Source: Trileptium ribeirensis (Eukaryota; Nematoda; Enoplea; Enoplida; Thoracostomopsidae). Taken from it: a stretch of 64,000 nt of DNA. Below the pieces are notes generated by a model, which had not been told where the DNA came from, ran no database searches, and saw nothing but the letters and a program-made list of their open reading frames with translations. The translations under genes and the position numbers were made by a program. Below, one piece after another: positions 10,907 through 22,294 of the stretch. Position 1 is the stretch's first letter, and the number at the start of each line of letters is the position of its first letter. The stretch lies in contig JASANE010003346.1 in NCBI GenBank assembly GCA_030248225.1, positions 1 through 64,000 of the forward strand, written 5' to 3'.

Positions 10907-13900
10907 AGTATACATCCCTTAATTAAGTAGTATACATGTTAACGTAACCAGTTTCAGAGATGCCACTTGTGGCTGTAGTTACACTCTGGACCTCGTACAG
11001 GCAGAAAAGTTGGAAAAACAAATCTCGGCTACTTTTCATGCTTGTGCACACGTACAAGTCAAAATCCGTGCCCCACAATTGATTTCAGAAAGATTGACCA
11101 ACCGGTTGTCATAATATCGCGATGGCAATATTCCAAACTTTCAAATATAACAGTAATCATATAGGTGCTGGCAAAAATAAAAATGGCTGTTGATATCAAT
11201 CAGACCCGACATATCATTGACGAAATATTGACGCCAAAGCAATGTACTTTTAATATTACAAATTTACTACTATTACAAAAACACGGCAATCGTTTATACA
11301 CAACAAAAATGCGTCACAGTTTCCCATACATCACGTACTACTTGGACAATGATAAATTATGAATGCGGGTAAGGCTCTATGTAGTGCCTAAAGCCAATTA
11401 CATATCACTTGTTGTTTAATGCACTTCTCCGCTATTTTGTAGCAGCGTCCGTCAAGAACACGAAGGCGACATTAATTTAACGGCGAAAATTAATTCTGAC
11501 AGATGCGTGAGACGCATTTCTTAGATGCATTTTTTAATACCATTGGAAGTTAGTTCTGCGATTACTGCACTTATCGTGATGTATTATTGGTAGACTTTGT
11601 GCGACAACTGAAAAAAACACACCCGTTGCATGCATCAATTAATATATTTAAAACTGGCCTCAGCCATTACATTGAATACCAAGCGGTTTCTCAGATTTGC
11701 TTGAAATTCGGACAGTCGTGTACAAACATTCGACAATACTTGCATAAATGAACATGTATGCAGCTTTATAATTGTTTTCATGGCAGTCTAGAATAGTTTT
11801 ACGTTCTCAGATTTATCAAATTACAGTTGTAAATAAAACCACGAAATCATGCATAGTCAAAAGGAGGGAAGGTCCAATGTTTTTAATTTAGTTGAAATGC
11901 ATAAAAGGGCATACGTGCAAGTGAATTACCTCGTCATTTTCAGTGCCCTCAAAAAACAAACTTTATACAGCCAGTTTAACGTATTATAGCAAAATTATAA
12001 TTAAAAATACGAAGTCATGCACGGACTGGGTGGTTGGCGATGCAGTACCGTTCCAAAAAAGCATGAGTGCCACAGAAACATTCAAAATCAATCAGTAATC
12101 TCGAAAACTTTTATAGTGATAATATAATGCTTATTAACGACTGTATTAAAAATATGACATACAAATGGTTGAAATAGGTCCTTTTGGAACTCCATTTTGT
12201 GTCTCTATTTTGTTATCCACAAGTCTGATAAAAAATGTTAGTCAACATTGTAGTTCTCGTCAATGTGAATACAAAAGTTTAAAAAATTTGGTACGATGCT
12301 TGTGTTTTGAGACATAACCAAAAAGTGCTTACCCTCGGTCACAAAATGTATAGGGTAACGTCTTTAAAGGGGCGTCTACCCTACTTTGGGTCGGCTGCAC
12401 TGATGGAACCTATGTGCACACGAGCCAGATGCACCATAGGCTATCGTAAGTAAAAGTCACTACGGAAATATCTTTATTAGTTACTTGGAAAAACTGGCCG
12501 GACCGACGAACGGACACGGTACAATTTATCAGTGAGCACACAAATAAGTCCTTGTTGGGTGCACTCGCTGCGCAGTAAGTTTACAAAATATTTTCGATAT
12601 AAACTACAAATGTTGAAGCTAATTTTAATATCGAATTTCTGGAAACCAATGTACCTAGAGTAGGCAAGCCGCTTACTAAGAAGTCCCCAAGAAAGTGAGA
12701 GTTGCTAAAATCCTTGATAAAAACTGCAGGTTTAAGCTCATTTCGCGCTTAATACTCTGAAGATATTTTATCTAGCAATAGTTTGTTTCCATATGTAAAC
12801 AACGGTATCATGAGTAAGTAGCTAACAATAAATCAGCATTTACTCATAGAAAGCATAAATTTCCCACTTGCAATATCATGTTATATAGCATTAAAAGTAC
12901 GGACACCACCGGCCCATTTACCCGTTTTGCAAAGTGATTTTCCTCCTATAGAATGAAAGAATGCTCGTTTTTGATTAACAAGCTATTAATATTATATTCC
13001 GATAAATATAAGAATTTTTGGCGTAGGAAAACAACAGCGTAATACGCGATAACGATCGAAACCAATACAACACATGGTCTGTGATATGGAAATACCTTGA
13101 AAGATATTTTGTGTTAAATTTTATTCTGTACTATTTATGTTATGCAAGTCCATGCAAGTTCTATCATTTAGGGAAAAGTGCTGATAATTGTTTGTAAGAA
13201 AAAAATCAGCTGAGTTACTGCATTTATATAATTCAAAGTTTTACAGTAAGTATAAATATGGCCTGTGCACAATTAATATTCATATGCGCGAGTAACAGCT
13301 TCTGTTGAACACACAAAAAATCATATCCGCATTTTAGCCAGTAATATAATACGTGCATTCGTTAACATGTATTACCTGGATTGGGATTCGTGTGACCTTT
13401 TATGTTTATCAGACTTCTGAACTAAACAGTTACGAACAGAACATACTTAAATATATTCAGATTAAAATGGAAATAATTTTAACATTAAGTTTGAACATTA
13501 AGCCTGTAATTCAAATAATTCAACAGGCTGCATTGTCTGAAAATCCAGCTGCATTAAAATTACTTAGTTTAAGCTTAAAGATGGCCGACGAAACCAAGTT
13601 TCAAACCATGAACGGCCTCCAGCAGTTGAATTTTCCGTTTGTTCAGTTTGGCCCGCAGTTATTACAGCCAGTGCCCGACAGCACTTCGGATCCTCCAGAG
13701 TTAAATTAATTATCCATTTTTTTCTTCTTGCAATGTAAATTTTTTTGGTGCAGATTATGTTCGGAATTTATTATGGCTTATTTTGGTTTTGAAAAATCGT
13801 CGTTTTTAAAATGCATTCCCTGACAAATTACGGGATGTAGATACGGGATAGAGAGGGGGCAGGAGGAGTTACCCCATAGCCTGAGGCGCTGCCCCGAGAA

Positions 13901-16369
13901 CCCGGCCATTGGAATTCGGAACTCGAACATGTATGATGTACCAAACACCGCATAATTATGGCAAATCTCTTCCCAGGCAACATAATAGGCTAATCTAAAA
14001 TGATCTGTTAATATTTTAGCAGTATAATGGGCTTTTTAAATGTCACGGATGCTACAAAATTATTTATATCACCATTTATGCAGAGCATCGGCGGATAATA
14101 GTACAAAAGCTTGGAAGCATAACACAGAATTGTAACTCAGTACAAATATTAGTAGTAATGCAGTAAACCTGCCCCCTTCAATATTATCCTGAGTTAGTGT
14201 ATCAGTGAACACGGTGCTATTTTTGGTTGTATATTACTTCAGCAATACATCGCGTATCAGAAATATGCATAACCAGAAACATATGTAAGCTAAATCTAAT
14301 ATCTTATACACCACCTCCTGTGAGACGGTAGTGAAAAATAACCTAGCCAACATATAATGTGTTATGCTGAAATGCAGATTCTACTTTAGTTTTTTATCAG
14401 TTTTTAGTGAATATACCGGTGCATAGCAATTATTTTAAATTGTTTTTCAAATGATAGTTCAGCAAAATTACAGTGCAATCGAATTTATGAAGTGTATGCA
14501 TGAAAGCTATGCTGATAATAAAGTTATAATCACACAGTACCCAGATAAAGAGGCTTATGGTTGACTTTTATTTCAACCTATTCGAGGACGATAATATACG
14601 CTGGCTGCTGAGTGTGCTAAATTTTGTTTTGAGTTCCGCCTAATACCTAATACCTAATACCAAATCCGCCGCTATGATAACTACAAATATACAAATAAGT
14701 GTAGTTTTGACAGAAAGTGTGGGTTTCAGATACTTATTCCGCCATGATAGGTGAAACCGGTATTAAATAAAAAGCATGCTCCACAGAACCCATGCAAAAT
14801 CAATACTTAATGCAAAGCAGAACAACCATATGCAATTAATACAAAGCAACAGCGAATTTAGCAATTTAACACTGATTTTGTCTCAAAGCACTACACACCT
14901 CTTATTGTCGGGAAGAGAGGAAGTTACGGTGATATGTAAAGTTAAATTTTAGCCTAAATGGCACATAAACTGCGAAAATTTGAATCTGATGATACTAACC
15001 AAACTCATTTTATAAATACGTGGTTTCTTGAACATATATGGCTCAGACACGACATAATTTCATTAATGGGACTATAAAAGCTGTATTACGGAAATTTTTA
15101 TCATTACCGCAGTTTACAAGATTTAGAAACACATTGACCCCGACTTTTAGGCGATTGTTGGTTCGACAACCCTTTTCGCTGGGATTAGTTGAGAAACCAC
15201 ACAAACCGGGGTTCTCAATAGCAGCTCCAAAACCGTTGCCCAGTCTACCCACCCGCAAAAAAGTGGCTCTGACCTACCCCTCAAAAAGAATCAAAGTATG
15301 TTAACTCTTTCCGAAATGCTAGTTTCGCAGGAAATGCTAGCAGTATCAAAAAAGTGCAGTACGGGGAGCGCAATGCTCTCCGTTTCCACTCTTTGTTGCG
15401 CCAAAAGGATTTGTATGACTTTTCAAAATAATGTTCACTGAGTGTAGCAAACGCGACGACAAATTAGTGGACAATTATTACAAACGTACGACTTGTGTAC
15501 CGTCCAGCTATCTCGACTTTGGAATACCAACACACTTGTAAGCAGTTACATCATTTTGTGAGACCAATCCGATCAGTGTGTGCTTCATAAACAAAAGGAA
15601 TTAATCTGTGAGCACCTCTTAGCGTTGTAAGAAAACTTATTAACTTCTAATTTCATGTGCAAAAACCCTCATCACTCAGTTTTACTGGCCATAAATTAAA
15701 AATAATAAAGCGGAGTAAAGCTTTGTTTGAAAAAAAAACAGTACTTAAACTATAGTACACCCGCTATTTACACAAAACTGATTTCCTCCACATACTAGAT
15801 TAAGTCTACAATTCCCCGTGCAATTCAAAAAGCATTAGCGACGATTCAAAACAAACAACGACATAAGAACATGAAATAAATGAAGTGTATTTGATTAGGC
15901 CGAAACATTATCTCTTTCTTATAATCGATTATACATTTTAAATCATATAATTTATCGGAGATTGGTTTAGGTAAAAGCTCGGAACGAAGTCCCATTGGAA
16001 CCCAAAATGCAAAGCGGTCCCACGCTGTTCAATATTCAATTATATATTGGCGACTATTTAGGTTCGGTGGTGTTATGAGGTACAGAGCAGATAGAAGGTA
16101 ATTTCAAATAAAATTTGTTTTCAAAACCCATCTCCATAACAGGTTGAGAACATTTTAGGCTACAAATAAACTTTGTAGTGTTGTAACTTTGCCTATCGCA
16201 AAAACAAATGTTTAACTTTGGTACAGAACACACTAGCCAATTGCATAGGTAAACCCGCCATTAAGAAGAAATGCTGTTCTTGTGAAGCAACCGAACAGCA
16301 CTTCGTTGTCCGGTGGTTGCAGAAAGCAAATTACAATGCTTCAGTTTGCGAATTTCTAGTTTTACTTGC
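10907..16369. other. No gene recognised; two unexplained open frames
   Basis: An open frame ends at 13709 (+): a stretch from a possible acceptor tttatgtttatcag at about 13411 through an ATG at 13467 to TAA, rich in Leu, Ala, Gln and Pro at its end. Another lies at 15038-15304 (+, 88 codons), basic and Pro-rich. Neither matches a family I know, and either could be chance. The remaining sequence is AT-rich without visible structure. Confidence 0.35.
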
Positions 16370-16625
16370 ACTATATATGCATACGTGCTCATAGGTAGTA
16401 GGCCGGTTACCTTCCTTGAGGCGGCGGACTCCCCTGACAGGTTGCCCAACACCCCAGTAGGCGATGCTGCAGGCACCGTCCACATATTTGGCGCAGAAGA
16501 CGCGGCCCTCATCCTTTCCCTCTCGACCGACTGACCACCCCCACCCTCCGGAAGGCCGTAGGCTGACCCACCCCGGCTATCCGCTCTGGGACCTGAGACC
16601 ATGAGCATGTATTTATAGTATATGA
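16370..16625 (-). repeat. GC-rich interspersed repeat, copy 1
   Basis: A sharp GC-rich island in AT-rich DNA, with inverted ends: atgcatacgtgctcat on the left and a partner containing atgagcatgtatttat on the right. Reading the - strand, it aligns with 16649-16860 on the + strand, including a ggggt-tggg-acctg block. A third copy lies at 48635-48855. Confidence 0.6.
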
Positions 16626-16648
16626 CTATGTTATAATACAGTGCATAC

Positions 16649-16860
16649 ATGGCCCGAGGTATGAAGTCCGGGGGGTAGCCGGGTCTCGGGAGGGGGGAGG
16701 TTGGGGCTGCGCGGCGCCTTAGGCCCCGTGAAAAGCGCCAATAGGGTCAGTGCCTCCACGGGGGTTGGGTTACCTGACAAGGAGTAAGTCGGGCTTCGCG
16801 GGGTGGGGCCTGAGCCTCAGGGGTAATCCCTATCTCCCCATGAGCATGCCTGATAAATAC
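16649..16860 (+). repeat. GC-rich interspersed repeat, copy 2, back to back with copy 1
   Basis: This copy shares with copy 1 (opposite strand) the words tagccggg, gtgcct, gggttgggttacctgac and the end catgagcatg. The two copies are head to head with only about 25 bases between them. No gene is seen in either. Confidence 0.55.
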
Positions 16861-17091
16861 CGTGCAACTATTCACTACAGTGATACTGCGATCTAAACGT
16901 ATGTGAATAGATTCTAGAGTTTAAATTTTTGTTCAATCGCATAGACGTACATACTGCAACCTTCTTTACGCGAATACAGCGAAGTGTTTGCTGATATTCG
17001 AAGTATTATCAGCTCCAGGTAATACTCATTGTTTTCGCAAAAAAATGCATACACACGCACCATGTGTGAATCAAATTTATATGCGTACACA

Positions 17092-17476
17092 TGGGTTGTT
17101 CTTTTGTCAAGTCAGTTCAGGGTCGTAAAAGCGATGAACGCGAACAAATCACAATTTTCCCTTATGTAAAGTGCATACGATTTGCGATGCAGCAACGCTT
17201 ACGTGCTATTCGAGGTCACTATTTTGCGATTTAGCGTAGAATTTCGCTTATCGCGCACAAGCGAAAACACGATTACCAATCGCGTTTTTGTAGTGTTATA
17301 TAGTACACAAATAGACCGGAACATTGCTGTCTGATTCACAATGTCATTTGAAGAACGCGGACACATGTGCGAAATGGACAAATGTCGTTCGCACATTTTT
17401 GGCATTGGTATACGCATTTTTGGGAACGCGAATTTCTGTGCGAATTAATTCGTGATTTTGACAAAAGAACAACCTT
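17092..17476. mobile_element. Short DNA element with perfect 17-base inverted ends
   Basis: The left end ggttgttcttttgtcaa is repeated exactly, inverted, at 17460-17476. The 385-base interior is rich in TTCGC and GCGAA words that could pair across the centre. It encodes nothing recognisable and fits a MITE. I see no clear target-site duplication. Confidence 0.68.
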
Positions 17477-18982
17477 GGCAGGTAAAGTGGAATCACGCAT
17501 TAGCCCAAGCGATACTGTCTCGCTATTGAATATCAACAAAATATCACCACTTCTTGTTTGCGCTTTATCCTGGAAATCATGTTTTGATTGTGCGTATGAT
17601 TCCTCATCATCTTCTATGACGTTCCAGTGTAAAAAATTATCAAATGAAGTTACATATTAACATATGAATAGTATTTAATCCTCACTTCATCAAGCCAATA
17701 CGAACGAGTCCACTTGTTTTCGAGTATAGTTATATTCTAAAATTTTTGAAGACTGGGAATTTGTAACTCGTAAATTTTAAAATTATGGCTCACAACACCG
17801 GCCAAATTGAGGATAATAAAATCTTTCCTTATTTTAATTCCTGCAAAATAAATGACTTCATTTTAGTGTTGTATTTACTGAAAGCGACAAAATGTTATGG
17901 CCAATAAAATTTCGTGCGAAGGTTGCGTTATTTATATATAATTTGTGAGTGTCACGGTTTACCTATACCTATGGCTATAGGTCTGCAATCGGACGTTGTT
18001 TACGCATTTTACGCTGCGCATAAATATATTTGATTCAGTTGAATCGCTAACTAGTGAGATTATTGTTAGCTAATTTTTTATCAGTAATATAATTTAAATA
18101 ATCAAATGTTCGTTCACCGATATTGATCTTCAGGCAATTGGTCATCGATTAATCTTCGGAAGGCCCCCAATTTAACACTTTGATTAAACAGTTAAAAGTC
18201 TTGTGCTTACAATATAAGCTCAGTCTTCTATAATTTCTTCGTTCGGCGATCGAGCATAGATGACGGCTTGATAGCGTAACGCCCAATACTCAAGTGAATT
18301 ATGACCGAACATCTCGCATATCCGCACCGTATATATATTGATTCTGGCCTACCTCATTTACATATTCAGCTAAGCTACCAATACCAGTTTTCCGTAGCTA
18401 CTTCAGTCATTTAGAAAACCGGTTCTAGCAAGTTGTTTAGCTTTCTATGATGTTTCCTCATTATAGCAATCATAACGTAGCAGTTGCAATCACAATACTT
18501 GATTCTGGTACCCAAGCGATACTGGTGTGCGACAAAATAAACAAAATTGGCATGTAAATTTATCCGACCGCATTTAATTGCAAACAAAAACCGGTCGTCA
18601 TAATTCATATCGTCAAATTTTTAGCAATGTTTTGTGACATACAAAAACTGGATGTTATTGATTCCGTATCGTGCAAACGCTGCAACGTGTGCAATTCAAT
18701 TTCATTATTATCCCTCTATTCAGGAAATTATCTTTGACCCAAGAATTCAACGTGTTCTTAAGAAACAGCATCTTCTCTGTGATCACTTGCAGTGCGTTAT
18801 ACCGTGTTATACTTAGTTGTGGTTAATCTTTGCGCCGCATTGTTGACACATTGCCTAGCTTAGAGGTAGGTTTCCGGACCTCACTCCCCAAACCGGTTAT
18901 CAGAAAATTTTCGTCACTGGTCCATCCTTGCTAAAAATGTCTCGGACGCATTTTAGGAAAGAAACTGCAGTGGTATTATTAC
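17477..18982. other. No gene recognised
   Basis: AT-rich sequence. A 60-codon frame at 18634-18816 (+) has a Cys-containing end but no motif I know. Confidence 0.4.
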
Positions 18983-19108
18983 CTAAGTTAGGCATCGGAC
19001 CCCCGTGACATCGGACCCTCCCATTGCAAAATCCTGGGCGCGCTCCTGCAGTGACATACTCCGTTTAAGAAGATGCCTATAATACAGTGCGGAAAATGGT
19101 TCTTTTCC

Positions 19109-19626
19109 ATTATCCCCACCAGCCCGCGTTTGCCCAAAAATGGGCAGATACTGGAAATTTTGGTATTTTTGTAATCCTCGAGACCTCCCCTGATCATTTC
19201 GGCCAAAATATCGAACTTTTGAAATTTTAGATTTTTTCGGGTTCCAAGGGTCCCCTCTCGGGAACCCAAAATTTTTTTTCTTAAAAATTAGATTTTCACC
19301 CGCCATTCGACGCGGCTTGACTTGTTGAGTCTAATGGTGTTGATTTTAACGGGATCCAGTAACCGTATCCTAAGTTACAGCTAAAAGTACCGGAGGCTGA
19401 TAGGCTCAACAATTGAATAATGAATGATGGGTGAAAATTTAATTTTTAAGAAAAAAAATTTTTGGGTTCCCAATGGGGGAGTTGCCCTTGAAACCTGAAA
19501 AAATCTAAAATTTTAAAAATTCGATTTTTTTGATTGGAATGATCAGGGGTGATCTCGAGGATCACAAAAATACCAAAATTTCCAGAATCTGACCATTTTT
19601 TGGGCTGGCGGGGGGGGAGGATAATG
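19109..19626. repeat. Fold-back repeat, two 200-base arms
   Basis: The arms 19109-19308 and 19426-19626 are inverted copies sharing gggttcccaa-type, ctcgagga-type, accaaaatttcca-type and tccccc-type blocks. About 117 bases lie between them. Left of the left arm, at 18998-19047, the - strand has a gcgcgcccaggattttg motif also found near 50457. Confidence 0.75.
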
Positions 19627-20667
19627 GAAAAAACCCAGAAAATATATACTATGTGAAATTTCCGGCCTGATAAATCGCATTGTCTCCGATTATTTTTGCC
19701 ATATTGTGGATGATTTCCATGTGTAATTTGTATGGCGTCTGTGGAGTTACAGGGAAGCTAGAGGCAGACGCTATCTTACGACCAACTACTATATTTGGTC
19801 TGCTGGCATTTTACGAAGGCAGCTAGCTTTATTTCTATGATTACTTTTATTTCTTCGATAATGAATTGTTGGCTTTAATATTGTGAGTATTCATGCGCAC
19901 AAAGAACTCGTGCCTGCACTGAGTCACGCCCACTAACGCACTAATACTAAATGAAATAATAAATTTATGCTTATGTCTTGTGGCAATCTTGATCACGGTA
20001 TAAACATAATGTGACAGAAGTAAATTAAAAAACCAGAGGCTATCACATATTTCTTAATTTAGTGCAAACAAAGAATTGGAAACTACGGTGTGTCGTATTT
20101 AAGAAATACGCTCGTGCATGTGCATCATTTGGTACATTTAGTCTATGCTAACTTACGATTTGTAAGTAATGTAAAAGAGTGGGCTTGATCTAACAACATT
20201 ACTAATGCACGAATAATGAATTACACTCAGCGTGCAGACCCTAACATTCATTTTAGCTGGGGAATGGGGATAGTTAGTAGATTTCGATAAATCGCACAGG
20301 CTTGTGCATTGCGTGTGCTGTGGGTTTGATCACCGTCTAGTTCAACAAAACAAAAAATCTACCGAAAATTGAGGGAGCTTAATATTGTTAGAGCTAGGCA
20401 TAACACAATGAAAGGCGCACCACGAAATCACGTATTTCTTAACTAGCGCATAAGTAAAATAGTGAGCTATAAATACAGGAAAATACCCATAGAGATGAAG
20501 TCCAAATCCTTAGCAACCTGGACTTTCAGTGCGACTGAAAATATTCGACTAGAAAACTACAAATATTCTGGTTATACCTCATTCAGCTATGTATATAAGT
20601 TCCATCTAAGTATGATTATGCGTGAATTTAAGGACAATTGTGCTTATTCCAAACGTTTAGCAAAAAA
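19627..20667. other. No gene recognised
   Basis: AT-rich. The words atcac[ag]tatttcttaa occur at about 20042 and 20427, hinting at a diverged repeat, but I cannot define its unit. The frame 20462-20671 (+) has no motif. Confidence 0.4.
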
Positions 20668-21070
20668 TTGACGCTTAATATTAAGCTTTATTAATGCCAA
20701 CTAATATTAAAGCATAATTACGCTAAATAATTTAAGTAGCGAAAGTAAAGCTAAAAATTCTAACTAATAGTTAGCAATATTTTGCTTAAATTTAAGTTTT
20801 TAAGCCAAAATTCCGTTTAACATTAAGCTTAATTTATGTTGAACATTTTAGGACATCATTTAGCTTAGTTATGCTGAATAATTAGCATAGGTTTGCTTAA
20901 AAAGTAGCATAAGTTCCTACTAAATATTTAGTAAAGCTTAAGGACTGCAAGATATATAACATAGTTATTCTTAAAAATTAAAATTGACGTAATATTGCTA
21001 AATTTTCAGCATAAGCATTTTGAGTAAGAATTAACACACATTAGTAAGAATATATCTTCTTTAAAGCCAA
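20668..21070. repeat. AT-rich array of small palindromes
   Basis: TTAAGC, GCTTAA, TTAGCATA and TATGCTAA words recur every 15-25 bases, so that many short segments can pair locally and across the array. The layout is like the core of the 10254-10906 element, but the unit is different and no long outer arms are obvious. Confidence 0.55.
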
Positions 21071-21711
21071 AAAGAATATTAGATGATGTGACATAATCGG
21101 TCTGGCTATGTGAGTTTATTTAACTGGGACTGCCGATTTGACGAAACATTTTAAGCCGCGTACCTATCTCCGATATGCAAACATAATAGGTAAACCCTTT
21201 ACCAACAATATTTTTTGGCTTAACGCATTAGGTAAATATTATCTAAGCTCCATGCAAAGCATACATTTACAACTGAATAGCGATGGTTCCGTCTGTTTTC
21301 GCTTATCTCACTTTGAAATAAATTGGCAAACATTCTAGCGAATTAATGCTTTCTAACCTTTTGTAGATCCAACTGCGACAATATAATCTTCTGTGTCGTG
21401 TCAGGGGCTAAAAATTCCCAGTTACAGAGCACTATGATTAGCTGTCAAAAACACAAAAACAAAGACCCAAACGTATGGTCAGGGGCAGGTATCGATGTAG
21501 AAATCTGGGTGGATGGGCTTCCCATTTATTCTGACAGCCCTAAAATATAAATGCATCTGTAGATTTTTGAAGATATGGCTTTTGTTGTAACTATGAACTT
21601 CGCAAGCGAGGTGTGAAATATGCCACACGTTTCAATACTAAGGTGGTTTTCTAACAAAATTGAAATTTTCACAAAGCCACAATAAATAAGGTTTCGAAGT
21701 ATTCGTAATAA
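21071..21711. other. No gene recognised
   Basis: I see no repeat structure or coding signal. The frame 21138-21338 (+) has no motif. Confidence 0.4.
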
Positions 21712-22294
21712 TAATGCATGAGTAAACTTCAGCTGCGACCCCTACTATCCCCTTTTGACACTATGTACAAAACGCTGTTAGCTAACACAACATTCATTGC
21801 AATAGCCAACTCTAAATTCAAAAATTTCGGTTCGCGAACTGATTGCAAAACGGGATGATGTCTGTTCGTTAACACAATGCACATATTTGCTATTTGGCCG
21901 CAAATTAATTCCACAAAACACAGAGTGGTAACTAGCATTCCTCATTTTTTCGTTACGCTAACATATTTCGTTTTATTATTGATAATACGTGTAGTTCGCG
22001 AACATTATATGTGATGTGCAGGTTTTAAAACATTAAACGGGGGGGAATTTTCGTTCGACAATAAAATAAAAATTTTCCATTTCAAATGCCAAACGGTCAT
22101 AAATCTGTTACTTAATGTTTTTAAAGTAATTGTTAATAGGACAATTTTATGTTACTTAACGTTTTGGTTGCGTTGACCAAAACCCCAATTTTATGTTCTC
22201 TGTCATGTTGACGCACCGCTGGTACGCCGAACAAGCCATCGCTAATAACAAAAGGGGATGGTATGGGGTGCACGTTAAGTTTACTCATGCATAA
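21712..22294. mobile_element. MITE with TIR taatgcatgagtaaactt, copy 1
   Basis: The left end (about 50 bases) and the right end are inverted copies with the words gcatgagtaaactt, cccc-accatcc-like and ccttttgaca. The interior of 580 bases has no transposase. A shorter relative lies at 25157-25493. Confidence 0.8.

Noticed and set aside
16261..16650. 129-codon minus-strand frame with a Gly-rich part
   Set aside because: It covers GC-rich repeat copy 1, where stops are rare for reasons of composition.
18983..19306. Two overlapping minus-strand frames of 93 and 107 codons
   Set aside because: They lie in the left arm of the fold-back repeat and are not seen intact in the right arm.
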